Shown here piece after piece: positions 16,841 through 25,560 of a stretch of DNA of 64,000 nt. The DNA is from Bacteroidota bacterium (lineage in GTDB: Bacteria; Bacteroidota; Bacteroidia; Flavobacteriales; Flavobacteriaceae). The stretch lies in contig JAFDZC010000019.1 of NCBI GenBank assembly GCA_018267095.1, forward strand, positions 62,001 to 126,000, read 5' to 3'. The notes beneath the pieces are model-generated. The model ran no database searches. It saw only the letters and a list, made by a program, of their open reading frames with translations, and was not told the origin of the DNA. The translations under genes and the position numbers were made by a program. Numbering within the stretch: position 1 is the stretch's first letter; each line of letters starts with the position of its first letter.

Positions 16841-17392
16841 TTACTGAATTCTATTTTCATTTTGTTTGACAAAAGCATCCCAACCTGAATAACTTTTTCC
16901 GGCCACCACTTTTCCGGAATTAAAAAAATGACAAACCGCTGCCGCCAAACCATCGGTTGAATCGAGATTTTTGGGCAAGGTTTTGAGTCCGAGCAATTGT
17001 TGGAGCATTTTGGCCACTTGTTCTTTGCTTGCATTGCCGTTGCCGGTAATGGCCATTTTGATTTTTTTGGGCTCGTATTCGGTAATGGGAATCTCGCGTG
17101 ATAATCCGGCCGCCATCGCTACGCCTTGAGCACGACCAAGTTTGAGCATTGACTGTACATTTTTGCCAAAAAACGGCGCTTCAATAGCAATTTCATCCGG
17201 ATTATAGGTTTCGATGAGTTCGATGGTACGTTCAAAAATTTTCTTGAGTTTGAGGTAATGATCGTCGTATTGACTCAAGAGCAATTCGTTGAGTTGGATG
17301 AATTCCATTTTTTTGTTGACGACCTTGATGAGTCCAAAACCCATAATGGTGGTTCCTGGGTCAATTCCTAATATGATGCGCTCGTTGGACAC
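16841..17392 (-). CDS. ruvC: Crossover junction endodeoxyribonuclease RuvC
   Basis: The 183-residue protein begins ERIILGIDPGTTIMGFG with catalytic D11, has the second acid in DEIAIEAPFFGKN and the final acidic pair region in DSTDGLAAAVCHFF. RuvC resolves Holliday junctions as a dimer, with RuvAB. Length and motifs are normal. It is transcribed divergently from the flippase-like gene. Confidence 0.95.
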   Translation of the reverse strand: MSNERIILGIDPGTTIMGFGLIKVVNKKMEFIQLNELLLSQYDDHYLKLKKIFERTIELIETYNPDEIAIEAPFFGKNVQSMLKLGRAQGVAMAAGLSREIPITEYEPKKIKMAITGNGNASKEQVAKMLQQLLGLKTLPKNLDSTDGLAAAVCHFFNSGKVVAGKSYSGWDAFVKQNENRIQ

Positions 17393-17431
17393 GATGAATG
17401 ATTTAAAAAGTCAAAGGCAGGGTAAAATGTT

Positions 17432-17439
17432 TACTTTTG
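17432..17439 (+). promoter_or_regulatory. Promoter element implying a leaderless flippase-like mRNA
   Basis: TACTTTTG matches TAnnTTTG and is only 5 bp from the chosen ATG. With the usual start site a few bases downstream of the element, the mRNA would begin at or next to the start codon. This also decides the start. Confidence 0.65.
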
Positions 17440-17444
17440 CGCCC

Positions 17445-18383
17445 ATGACGGCAATTGCTCACAAAGCTAAACAATTCTTGGTCTTCACCATCAAAGTTTT
17501 GATTGTGAGCGCAGCCTTTTATTTTATTGTCCGGCAACTACAACAAAATTCGGCTTTAAGCCTTGAAAATGTGCAGCAATTATGGACTCAAAATCTGACT
17601 TGGACTGGCGTTTTACTGTTGATTTTGCTGAGTTTTCTGAACCGCTTTTTTGAGATTCTCAAATGGCAAACGCTGGTAAGTTCATTTCAAAAAATAACGC
17701 TCACACAAGCTGCTGCACAAGTCTTGGGCGCTTTAACAGCCGGAATTTTCACACCAAATGGTTTGGGCGAATATGCCGGTAAAGCTTTGTTTTATCCAAA
17801 AACGCAAACCAAAAGAATTGTTTTCTTGAACTTGATTTGCAACGGCGTTCAGATGCTTTACACCATTGGTTTTGGATTGTTGGGTTTGTTGTGTTTTAAT
17901 GCCTATTTTGGGGTAGTTTCAAATGGAATCGTCGGCGGATTTTTAGCTGGATTGATTGCGGTTTTTGCAGTTTTATTTTTCAGCCGAAGCTTCACCATTC
18001 GCGGTTATTCGATTCAAAAGTTAATGGAGAAAATCAACGAAATTCCGCGAAAAATCCACCAAAAAAACTTGCTGTTGGGTTTGGGTCGCTATCTGGTTTT
18101 CTCGCATCAGTACTATTTCTTATTTTTGGTTTTTGACGTTCAGCAGCCCTATTGGTTGCTCATGTCGGGCATTACGAGCGTCTATTTTTTGGCCTCGTCG
18201 CTGCCGAGTTTTCAGTTTTTGGATTTTGCGCTCAAAGGCAGTATGGCTGTTTTGTTTTTCGGACCTTTGGGCATCAACGATTGGATTCCGGTGTTCATTA
18301 CCGCACTGATGTGGTTTTTGAACGTGGTAATTCCGGTGGTGATTGGAAGTTATTTTGTGTTGAATTTTAAAACCAAACCATGA
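17445..18383 (+). CDS. Lysylphosphatidylglycerol synthase-like flippase domain protein (UPF0104)
   Basis: The 312-residue membrane protein (start MTAIAHKAKQFL, chosen because a -7 element lies 5 bp before it) has about eight transmembrane segments and the family blocks LNRFFEILKWQTLV and GIFTPNGLGEYAGKALFYPK. It corresponds to the membrane half of MprF, without the synthase half, and probably moves a lipid-linked substrate. It overlaps the following GT2 gene by 4 bp, suggesting that the two act on the same lipid or glycan. Confidence 0.8.
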   Translation: MTAIAHKAKQFLVFTIKVLIVSAAFYFIVRQLQQNSALSLENVQQLWTQNLTWTGVLLLILLSFLNRFFEILKWQTLVSSFQKITLTQAAAQVLGALTAGIFTPNGLGEYAGKALFYPKTQTKRIVFLNLICNGVQMLYTIGFGLLGLLCFNAYFGVVSNGIVGGFLAGLIAVFAVLFFSRSFTIRGYSIQKLMEKINEIPRKIHQKNLLLGLGRYLVFSHQYYFLFLVFDVQQPYWLLMSGITSVYFLASSLPSFQFLDFALKGSMAVLFFGPLGINDWIPVFITALMWFLNVVIPVVIGSYFVLNFKTKP

Positions 18384-19504
18384 GTATTGTTTTGTTGATT
18401 GTTGTTCTGATTTATTCGGTGACGCTGTGGCAACTGATTGCAGGTTATCAAAAAATCAAGACTTTTCACCCGCAAAAAACAACGCCCAAAACGCATTTTT
18501 CAATCGTGGTTCCGTTCAGAAACGAAGCCGAAAACTTGCCGCGACTTTTGCAAAGCGTGCACGAGCTCAATTATCCGTTGGAATTGTTTGAAATTATTTT
18601 GGTGGATGATGCCTCTGAAGATACTTCACAACAAATCATTTATCAGTGGCGCATGAACCACGGTTTGTATCATGTGACTTTGCTTGAGAACATTCGCCGT
18701 TCGGGTTCACCCAAAAAAGATGCGATTGGCCGCGCAGTTCCGATTGCAAAAGGCAGTTGGATTTTGACCACCGATGCCGATTGCGTTTTACCGCCAGATT
18801 GGCTGATGACTTTAGACGATTATATTCAGAAACAGCAACCCGAAATGATTGCAGCGCCGGTAATTTATGAGCGAGCCCGAGGATTTTTAGGGCAGTTTCA
18901 GCAATTGGATTTGGTGAGTTTGCAAGCCGTTACGATGGGCAGTTTTGGTTTAGGCTTAGGTTTTATGGCCAATGCGGCCAATTTGGGTTATACCAAAAAT
19001 CTGTTTCAGCAGTTGGGTGGTTTTGAAGGTTCGCTGAGTCAGCCGGGTGGCGACGATGTGTTTTTGTTGCAAAAAGCTGTAGCGCAATGTCCGGAAAAAA
19101 TACATTATCTCAAAGCAAAACAAGCCATTGTCAAAACCCAAATCGAGCAAAGTTGGAGCAAACTCCTGAGCCAAAGAATTCGCTGGGCCGCTAAAGCAAC
19201 TCATTATAAAAGCGTTTTCGGTCGCGATTTGGCGCTGATGACTTTTGCGGCGAATTTGGCCATATTGCTGGCCGCTTTTTTGGGTTGTTTCGGTTGGATT
19301 TCACTCGAGATGACTGCCGCTATTTGGCTTGTAAAAGTTGTAACCGATTACGCCATGACGACTCAGGCTCATGGGTTTTTAACCGGAAAAAGTATGTGGC
19401 TATGGATTCCGGCCAGTGTGTTATATCCGTTGTTTGCCACGCTGGTTGCTTTGGTTTCACTCACCGGAAAATACCGCTGGAAAGGCCGAACTTACTCGGT
19501 GTGA
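18380..19504 (+). CDS. GT2-family glycosyltransferase, membrane-bound
   Basis: The 374-residue protein has an N-terminal membrane anchor, a GT-A catalytic domain (FSIVVPFRNEAENL, ILVDDASED, metal-binding TTDADCVLP, and QQRIRW-like SQRIRWAAK) and two to three C-terminal membrane segments. This layout is that of processive or lipid-acceptor GT2 enzymes. Translational coupling (ATGA) to the flippase-like gene points to a shared envelope lipid pathway. The sugar is not readable. Confidence 0.85.
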   Translation: MSIVLLIVVLIYSVTLWQLIAGYQKIKTFHPQKTTPKTHFSIVVPFRNEAENLPRLLQSVHELNYPLELFEIILVDDASEDTSQQIIYQWRMNHGLYHVTLLENIRRSGSPKKDAIGRAVPIAKGSWILTTDADCVLPPDWLMTLDDYIQKQQPEMIAAPVIYERARGFLGQFQQLDLVSLQAVTMGSFGLGLGFMANAANLGYTKNLFQQLGGFEGSLSQPGGDDVFLLQKAVAQCPEKIHYLKAKQAIVKTQIEQSWSKLLSQRIRWAAKATHYKSVFGRDLALMTFAANLAILLAAFLGCFGWISLEMTAAIWLVKVVTDYAMTTQAHGFLTGKSMWLWIPASVLYPLFATLVALVSLTGKYRWKGRTYSV

Positions 19505-19508
19505 CTTC

Positions 19509-19580
19509 TGCCCTAGCCCGGATGGGAATGGCATCCTTTTGTGCTGGGGTTCAGCACAAAAGATAAAATGTACAGCCGGA
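19509..19580 (+). repeat. Dispersed intergenic palindromic repeat, copy 2
   Basis: The copy starts CCTAGCCCGGATGGGAATGG, continues with GCATCC, a central palindrome TTTGTGCTG...CAGCACAAA, and ends AGATAAAATGTACAGCCGG. Flanks match the copy at 53.4 kb almost base for base. It begins 5 bp after the GT2 stop codon and could serve as its terminator. Confidence 0.75.
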
Positions 19581-19604
19581 TCAGCTTCTAAAAAAATGAA
19601 AATC

Positions 19605-20090
19605 TTACTTGTTTTCAACATTCAGCACCACCGGTACCACAAATTGTGTTTTGACCGGAAGGCCGCGTTTGATGGCCGGATGCACCTGGGGAAAATCAAC
19701 TAAGCGCGCTTTGAAAATGCTGTCTAAAGCCGTTGTGTTGTAGGGATTGGTTTGTGCCGATTGCGTGCTGAATTCAAAAGTAGCATTGGGCAATACGGTG
19801 ACTTTGAGTTGCAGCGTATCGATTTCGGGATACAAAACCGCAAGTGTGTCGGTATTGAGTTTTTCTTGAATGAGTTGGTTGAGCTGATGAAGAAAACACT
19901 CGTTTTTCTGGGTTTTGTCGGTGAGTGAATCGCAGTTGTCAAAGCTTGGCCATTCGTCAACTTGGTTCCAATTGATGGATTTGAGTTCTTTTTCTAAAAG
20001 CGTATCGGCATCGGGCACCTGACGGTTGAAGTATTGACACGAAGTCAAGGTCAGTAAAAGCAGTAAAAGCGTTAAACTTGTATTTTTCAT
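19605..20090 (-). CDS. Hypothetical lipoprotein with TonB-C-like end
   Basis: The 161-residue protein has a lipoprotein signal (LLTLTSC, Cys18). Its last part, DFPQVHPAIKRGLPVKTQFVVPVVLNVENK in pattern, looks like a TonB C-terminal/energy-transducer repeat with the 'xPAxxxGxPVxxxFxxPVxF' rhythm. No TonB membrane anchor is present. It is expected in the periplasmic face of a membrane. Function is unknown. Confidence 0.65.
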   Translation of the reverse strand: MKNTSLTLLLLLLTLTSCQYFNRQVPDADTLLEKELKSINWNQVDEWPSFDNCDSLTDKTQKNECFLHQLNQLIQEKLNTDTLAVLYPEIDTLQLKVTVLPNATFEFSTQSAQTNPYNTTALDSIFKARLVDFPQVHPAIKRGLPVKTQFVVPVVLNVENK

Positions 20091-20200
20091 GCTTAGTGTT
20101 GGCCCATGTTTTAAAACCGGACTAAAAATACAATTTTATTTTAATTTAAAACTTCAAAATAATCGTTTGGATTTAGGCAGAGCTATGGCCCTAAAAAGAA

Positions 20201-20236
20201 AAAAGCTATCCACAAAAAGTGGAAAGCTTTTCATTG
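20201..20236 (-). terminator. Hairpin, probable terminator
   Basis: AAAAGCT-TCCAC / GTGGA-AGCTTTT around an AAAAA loop, followed on the minus strand by a T-rich run. It is the second hairpin downstream of tRNA-Asp; between them is a third perfect 8-bp palindrome (GATACACT/AGTGTATC, 20254-20277). Confidence 0.6.
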
Positions 20237-20311
20237 GTCTAACTACTAAACCTGATACACTCTGTTAGAAGTGTATCGAAAACAACACAACTGTCTTAAA
20301 TGCTTTTTCGG

Positions 20312-20343
20312 AAAAAAAGGTTTTCGTTTCCGAAAACCTTTCA
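20312..20343 (-). terminator. Terminator of tRNA-Asp
   Basis: AAAGGTTTTCG and CGAAAACCTTT form a perfect 11-bp stem with a 4-nt loop; the minus strand continues with T residues. It lies 10 bp after the tRNA. Confidence 0.85.
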
Positions 20344-20352
20344 CCGATTTCG

Positions 20353-20426
20353 CGGTCTGGACGGGACTCGAACCCGCGACCTCCGCCGTGACAGGGCGGC
20401 ATTCTAACCAACTGAACTACCAGACC
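20353..20426 (-). tRNA. tRNA-Asp, anticodon GTC
   Basis: The minus strand gives an acceptor stem GGTCTGG/CCAGACC with discriminator G, D arm TAGTTCAGTTGGTTAGAATG, anticodon stem CCGCC/GGCGG around CTGTCAC (anticodon GTC) and T arm CGCGGGTTCGAGTCCCG. It is 74 nt including the discriminator; CCA is not encoded. Confidence 0.97.
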
Positions 20427-20443
20427 TCGCTGTAATGCGGATG

Positions 20444-20473
20444 CAAATATACTACAGAAATCTAAACCTGCAA
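20444..20473 (-). promoter_or_regulatory. Promoter of tRNA-Asp
   Basis: On the minus strand TTG, a 19-bp spacer and TATATTTG form one of the best Bacteroidota promoters in the window, ending 17 bp before the tRNA. Confidence 0.82.
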
Positions 20474-20510
20474 GAGATTCTGAAAAAATATTTGACTTAT
20501 TTGTTTTTTA

Positions 20511-21440
20511 TTATCTAAAAGATTGTTTTTCAATCAGGTAGGTTGTGAGGATTTTTTCAAAATCGGCGCCCACATTCACCGGCACATATTTGATTTTGTT
20601 CTGCATACAGGTTTGCGCGACTTTTTTGAAGTATTCCTGCACGCCGGCTTCGTATTGTTCTTGAATATTATTTGAAAAAAGAGTCACTTCATCACCACTT
20701 TCGAGGTCAATGAACTTGCGCGGCGCATTGTCATACTGAAACTGAACTTCGGTTTTGTGATCAATGACGTGAAAAAGCACCACGCGGTGTTTGTCGTGTC
20801 GCAAATGTTGCAAAGCATTGAAAAGCGCGGTATCATCGCCACCTTGAAACATATCGGTAAACAAAACAATCATTGAACGTCGGTGGATTTTCTCGGCAAT
20901 CTGATGCAAATAAGTAACCGTGTCGGTGGTTTTAGCTGTTGCTGGTTTTTGCAAAACCGTTTCGAGTTGGTCGAGAATCATTCGGTGGTGACGATCACTG
21001 CCTTTTTCGGGCGCGTAGTATTCATAAGAATTTGAATAAACACTAAGCCCGACCGCATCGCGTTGCTTTTTGAGCAAATTCATGAGCACCGCCGAGGCTA
21101 AAACTGAAAAACCGATTTTGCTCTCGAAAAACGGCTGTCCGTCTTTGAGTTTTGGGTAATGCATCGACGAAGAACTGTCAACGATTAAATGGCAACGCAA
21201 ATTGGTTTCTTCCTCAAAGTTTTTGGTGTACAAACGATCGGTTTTAGCGAACAGCTTCCAGTCAATGTGTTTGGTGCTTTCGCCGGTATTGTAGACTTTG
21301 TGTTCGGCAAATTCGGCAGAAAATCCGTGAAAAGGCGATTTGTGCATGCCCGATATAAAGCCTTCCACCACTTGATGTGCAAGCAATTCTAAATGCTTAA
21401 ATCCGGAGATGAGCTCTTTTTGTTGTTCGATCTTTACCAT
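20511..21440 (-). CDS. DUF58 family protein (VWA-like)
   Basis: With the start MVKIEQQKELIS the protein is 309 residues. It has the DUF58 hallmark EHKVYNTGESTKHIDWKLFA, then a von Willebrand A-like fold with HLIVDSSSSM (a degenerate MIDAS motif) and VLFTDMF. DUF58 proteins are commonly encoded beside MoxR ATPases and VWA/aerotolerance proteins and are thought to assist envelope or chaperone functions; those partners are not seen here, so this copy is detached. An in-frame extension of 24 codons upstream is rejected because TATCTTTG lies only 5 bp before the chosen ATG. Confidence 0.85.
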   Translation of the reverse strand: MVKIEQQKELISGFKHLELLAHQVVEGFISGMHKSPFHGFSAEFAEHKVYNTGESTKHIDWKLFAKTDRLYTKNFEEETNLRCHLIVDSSSSMHYPKLKDGQPFFESKIGFSVLASAVLMNLLKKQRDAVGLSVYSNSYEYYAPEKGSDRHHRMILDQLETVLQKPATAKTTDTVTYLHQIAEKIHRRSMIVLFTDMFQGGDDTALFNALQHLRHDKHRVVLFHVIDHKTEVQFQYDNAPRKFIDLESGDEVTLFSNNIQEQYEAGVQEYFKKVAQTCMQNKIKYVPVNVGADFEKILTTYLIEKQSFR

Positions 21441-21445
21441 GAAGC

Positions 21446-21453
21446 CAAAGATA
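21446..21453 (-). promoter_or_regulatory. Promoter element of the DUF58 gene, apparently leaderless
   Basis: TATCTTTG on the minus strand is a perfect -7 element and ends 5 bp before the ATG, the same spacing as at the flippase-like gene. Confidence 0.7.
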
Positions 21454-21645
21454 GTAAAAGTTGATTCAGAGCAAATGGTTTTAAAGAATGAATAACAAGC
21501 GCAATTGAGCACTTTTACACAACCGATAAAAACCCGGGTGCCCTTTGAAACTTTGGGGCGAAAGCAATTTAAGGCGTCAAATCGGGATTAGGGCTGCATC
21601 TGATTCGCGATTTGGCCCGGGCTATCGGATGAAAAATAAATGTAT

Positions 21646-24600
21646 TTAATGCTCTATAAGTTGCTCTAATTTTTCAAGTCGCGCGGCTAAGTCTTGCAAT
21701 TGTTTTTGCTGCTGCTCAATGATTTGTTGTTGCTCTTGCACAGCTTTGACCAACGGAACTACAAATTCACCGTAGCGCAATCCGTAGTAATCGTTTTCAT
21801 TTTTGGGTTTGTCCACTCCGGAGAATTCATAGCCGATAGACTTTGCTGCGGCTTCGACATCTTGAGCCAAAAAACCTGAATAGACCGAACTTGGAAGCTG
21901 GCTTAAATAGGCAATCTTTTCATCATCAGATTGGTTTTGATGCGTGAAATCATAAACTTTTCGGGCGTTGACATGATAAGTAACCGGTTTGAGTTTGCTA
22001 ATGAAACTCAGTCCGGGAACATTTTCTTGAATATCTTCTTTAAAACGTTTATCTGACAAAGTTGTCCAACCTACTTGCCCACCGATGCTGGTAATTCCGG
22101 TATCGCCCACACGCACTTGATTATTAGCGGTCACAGTTACTCCATCGCCCAAAGCCATTGAATTACTAAAATTTCCGGTAATGTAAGTGGAGCTGCCCAC
22201 TGCGGTATTAAAACTGTTGTTGGTCAAACCTGATAAAGCGAGTGAACCAATGGCTACATTGCGGGTTCCACCGGTTTGTTGGTAGGCTGTTCGATATCCA
22301 AGCGCGGTATTGTTATTTGCCGTTGACACCCTTAAAGCATCAACTCCAATAGCAGTGTTTTGATTTCCTGTAGAATTGCTGGCAAGAGCGTAATAGCCAA
22401 GGGCAGCGTTGTTGTTACCGGTGCTATTTTGTGACATTGCATTAGAGCCCACAGCCGTATTGGGTGTACCTGAGGAATTGCCAAATAAGGCATTGTTTCC
22501 AACAGCCACATTATCTGAAGCCGTGTTGGTGTACAAAGTATTAGTTCCGAGAGCAGTATTGTTGTTTCCACTGTTATTTGAATACAATGAAGAACTACCG
22601 ATGGCAACATTACTACTCCCTGAAGTATTGTAATACATTGTGGAGATTCCTTGTGCTACATTGAAATTTCCTGAAAGATTGGAATATAAAGAAAAGGCTC
22701 CTACTGCTGAATTATTGGAACCCGCATTGTTGTTGCGCAATGCAGCAGAACCAAATGCTGAATTAGAATTACTCGTTATGTTTGACAAAAGAGCGCTGTG
22801 CCCAAAGGCGCAATTGTTATCGCCTGTTGTATTGGCCGATAGTGCACTTTTACCAAAAGCACTGTTGTTTAATGTTGTGGCAGATAAACCTAAAGCCGAT
22901 AAACCAAAACTAGTTGCGTTTATACCTATTTTCCCAGAAACCGTGGCATTTCTCTTAAAAACTAAGTCGGCATTGTCAGACGTTCCGATGAAATGAGTAG
23001 CCGGATTCGTCCCTGAATTTCCGTTCAATGACCAACCGAAGCTCCCCAATACCGAAGAAGGATTTTGCCAAGTAACATTCCCAGAGGCATCGGTTTGCAT
23101 GATTTGTCCGTTGGTTCCGCGTTGCAGTGGCATGATGTAATTGTTTGTTCCGAAAAAACCATTATTCGGGCCAATGGAAACTCGTCCTAAGAAGTAACCG
23201 CTGTAACTATTACTGTCATCCGGAACTACGGAAAATATACCATAATTTGTTCCTGTTCCACCAGCGCTGGATATCTCAGCCGCATATCCATATCGATCTT
23301 CTGTAGAAGCGGCATTAACATTATTCAATTGCGCATAGCTGCCGTAATACCTAGTTAAACCGCTTCCGTTGATTTGAGCATAATTTCCAAAAACGTATTG
23401 GGTATTATCCGTTGTTGAATCATCTATTAACGTATAAATGCCATGAGCACCATTGGGGGCAATAATATAATTTGAAACACCTATAGCATGTGCCGTTCCA
23501 GAAGATAAAAGGTCATTTTCAACCCCAACCATGTTGCCTCCATCTCCATTAAAACGATTCAGCAATCCGTAGTGCGCTGTGTTTCTACCATAGGATTCAA
23601 AATAATTATATTGCCCGTAGTCATCATTCGATGTGCTCTGAAAAAAGTTGTAACTGCCATATTTGTATGAATTAACTCCTGATCTAAAATAATTGTATGA
23701 TCCATATGTAAGGGCTAGGTTCCCGCTGTCTTCGAAGGTACTTTTGATGCCATAGCGCGATGAATTATCACTACTTAAAAATTGATTTTCAACCCCAACT
23801 TGTTCGCCGGCTGAGTAGGCACTAAAGATATTTCGGCAGCCAAACTTAGGCGATAATCCTGCGTTGTCAAATTGATTTTTCAAACCGGTAATTTCATAGG
23901 TCGATACATTACCGCCGGCTGATCCGTCAAACTGATTGGATACACCCAAAGTTTTACCGTTATTACTGTCTTCAAAATAGTTCTTCACTCCGGCCACATC
24001 ACTTGTGTTGAGCGGATTTAAACTAAAAAGCTGGTTGTCAATTCCGGTGCGTTCTCCGGTTCCTGGCGCGTTGACAATGTTCTCGATTCCAATGGCCGAT
24101 TGAGTTTGCGAAGTACTGGTTTCAAGGCCAGTCATTAAAGCAGTTTTAGGCCCCGTACCATCCAAAGAAACTGAACTGTAAATTCCGTATTTTGGGTTTG
24201 TACCTGTGGTATTGTTTTCAATAGTGGCTCCATAAGTAATGCCACCTGCGGAAGTATTGTTGTTGTTGACCTTTAATCCGTTGAAAAGTCCGGCTCCGTT
24301 TCCTGTGACTACGTCTAATTTAGAAGCGGTTCCAGCTCCCGGTCCAATGGTCACTTTATCGTTGTTGTAGTTAGATTTCATCACGCCGGTTCCAGCTCCA
24401 GACCAATCATCGTCGGCTCCACCCAAAGCCAACCAAGCTGTTGTAGGATTGTTCCAATAATAAAACCCCGGAGATTTACCAGCCGAAGTCGTCGTTAAAT
24501 ACACCATCATGCCTTGTTGTGCAGCGGTTGGATTGGTGGCCGGGAAAGCATCAATTTTGGGAATAATCACACCATCGGTATTGGCCGGTGTGGCCTGATT

Positions 24601-24714
24601 GCTCGATTTGATTTCGAGTTGGGCATTGGGCGTGGTGGTGTTGATTCCGACTTGCCCAGACATAGCTTGCGCAATAAAACAAACTATGAATAAAAGTTGC
24701 AGCCTTGTTTTCAT
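21646..24714 (-). CDS. Secreted fibre protein with YadA-like head repeats and S74 chaperone domain (fibre 1)
   Basis: The 1022-residue protein has a signal peptide ending near AQAMSG and a mature start QVGINTTTPNAQLEI shared with the other two fibres. A middle part repeats tyrosine-rich units (YGSYNYFRS, YGQYNYFES, YGLLNRFNG). Residues about 640-870 are 14-residue YadA-type head repeats (NxAxG.xAL.xNxTGxxN). The end is a Peptidase_S74 intramolecular chaperone beginning at S887 (SDKRFKEDI) and closing in a coiled coil (VKAVQEQQQIIEQQQ). S74 domains trimerise fibres and cut themselves off. A trimeric surface fibre is expected. No type IX sorting domain is seen after the coiled coil. It is divergent from the LytTR/TPR-kinase pair. 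Confidence 0.82.
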   Translation of the reverse strand: MKTRLQLLFIVCFIAQAMSGQVGINTTTPNAQLEIKSSNQATPANTDGVIIPKIDAFPATNPTAAQQGMMVYLTTTSAGKSPGFYYWNNPTTAWLALGGADDDWSGAGTGVMKSNYNNDKVTIGPGAGTASKLDVVTGNGAGLFNGLKVNNNNTSAGGITYGATIENNTTGTNPKYGIYSSVSLDGTGPKTALMTGLETSTSQTQSAIGIENIVNAPGTGERTGIDNQLFSLNPLNTSDVAGVKNYFEDSNNGKTLGVSNQFDGSAGGNVSTYEITGLKNQFDNAGLSPKFGCRNIFSAYSAGEQVGVENQFLSSDNSSRYGIKSTFEDSGNLALTYGSYNYFRSGVNSYKYGSYNFFQSTSNDDYGQYNYFESYGRNTAHYGLLNRFNGDGGNMVGVENDLLSSGTAHAIGVSNYIIAPNGAHGIYTLIDDSTTDNTQYVFGNYAQINGSGLTRYYGSYAQLNNVNAASTEDRYGYAAEISSAGGTGTNYGIFSVVPDDSNSYSGYFLGRVSIGPNNGFFGTNNYIMPLQRGTNGQIMQTDASGNVTWQNPSSVLGSFGWSLNGNSGTNPATHFIGTSDNADLVFKRNATVSGKIGINATSFGLSALGLSATTLNNSAFGKSALSANTTGDNNCAFGHSALLSNITSNSNSAFGSAALRNNNAGSNNSAVGAFSLYSNLSGNFNVAQGISTMYYNTSGSSNVAIGSSSLYSNNSGNNNTALGTNTLYTNTASDNVAVGNNALFGNSSGTPNTAVGSNAMSQNSTGNNNAALGYYALASNSTGNQNTAIGVDALRVSTANNNTALGYRTAYQQTGGTRNVAIGSLALSGLTNNSFNTAVGSSTYITGNFSNSMALGDGVTVTANNQVRVGDTGITSIGGQVGWTTLSDKRFKEDIQENVPGLSFISKLKPVTYHVNARKVYDFTHQNQSDDEKIAYLSQLPSSVYSGFLAQDVEAAAKSIGYEFSGVDKPKNENDYYGLRYGEFVVPLVKAVQEQQQIIEQQQKQLQDLAARLEKLEQLIEH

Positions 24715-24834
24715 AATTTAATATTTCAGGCAAAGTTGCTGTCTTGATTTGGGCTTAAAAACAGCCAATAGACCAACGTCGTTTTAAATAGACGAGTGTA
24801 GATTGGAAGCTCTTTCCTGGTATGTATTTTTTTG

Positions 24835-24842
24835 TATTTTTG
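24835..24842 (+). promoter_or_regulatory. -7 promoter element of the first LytTR/TPR-kinase pair
   Basis: TATTTTTG fits TAnnTTTG, 16 bp before the ATG of the regulator. Confidence 0.6.
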
Positions 24843-24858
24843 AACAAATGACTTGCGA

Positions 24859-25560
24859 ATGAGCTTACATCCGTGCTTGATTATTGACGACGATGAAATA
24901 GACCGACTCACCGTTTTGGCGCACGCCAAGAAGTATGATTGTTTGAAAATTAACGGTGTTTATAGCTCGGCTGATGAGGCACTAAAACACGGAGTTCCGC
25001 CGGATACTGAGATTTTGTTTTTGGATATTGACATGCCTGGCCTCAGCGGTTTAGAATTTAGAAAAATCATGCAACAAGTACCCGTATGTATTTTTATCAC
25101 AGCCCACCCGGAACATGCCGCCGAGAGCTTTGGTTTGGAAACTTTAGATTTTATCATCAAACCCATCAAACACGATCGCTTTGCACAAACCATCGACCGT
25201 ATAGAAAAGTATTTTGATGTGCGCCAAAAAGCGGCTTGGTTTGAGAAAAGCATCGGAACCGACACAGTCGTTATCAAAGAAGGTCATAAAGAAACACGCA
25301 TCAAGATTCAAGAAATTCTTTATCTCGAAGCACTCAAAGATTATACGCTCATCATTACACCTCAAAAAAGACATTGTGTACTATCGAGTTTGGGCAATTT
25401 ACTCAAAGAATCGCATTTTGAGTCGTTTGTGCGTATTCATAGAAGTTATGCAGTGCAAAAAAATCATGTTCAATACAAAGCCCCACTTGAAGTTGGCCTC
25501 TCCGGAGGTTATAAAATTCCTATTGGTCGCAGTTACAAAGATTTATTAGATTTCTCATGA
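24859..25560 (+). CDS. LytTR response regulator, pair 1
   Basis: With the ATG start (MSLHPCLIIDDDE) the protein has 233 residues; a TTG two codons upstream is less likely. The receiver has phosphoacceptor D56 (FLDIDMPG) and switch Lys (FIIKPIK); the LytTR DNA-binding domain follows at about 130-233 (FESFVRIHRSYAVQKNH). It overlaps the TPR-kinase gene by 4 bp and is divergent from fibre 1, with 144 bp between starts. Very similar in wording to the regulator of pair 2 (YLEALK.YTL, IPIGRSYKD), so the two modules are duplicates. Confidence 0.9.
   Translation: MSLHPCLIIDDDEIDRLTVLAHAKKYDCLKINGVYSSADEALKHGVPPDTEILFLDIDMPGLSGLEFRKIMQQVPVCIFITAHPEHAAESFGLETLDFIIKPIKHDRFAQTIDRIEKYFDVRQKAAWFEKSIGTDTVVIKEGHKETRIKIQEILYLEALKDYTLIITPQKRHCVLSSLGNLLKESHFESFVRIHRSYAVQKNHVQYKAPLEVGLSGGYKIPIGRSYKDLLDFS

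Noticed and set aside
21441-21512. 24-codon N-terminal extension of the DUF58 protein
   Set aside because: The promoter element TATCTTTG lies inside it, 5 bp before the internal ATG, so the extension would not be transcribed.
21540-21640. GC-richer stretch between the DUF58 gene and fibre 1, with pieces such as GGGATTAGGGCT and GGCCCGGGCT
   Set aside because: It resembles a decayed member of the dispersed repeat family, but the conserved flanks could not be aligned well enough to call it a copy.
22060-22870. Regularly spaced short repeats at about 42-bp steps that could suggest a CRISPR array
   Set aside because: They encode YadA-type head repeats of fibre 1 in one open frame; the 'repeats' are degenerate at the DNA level and no cas genes are present.
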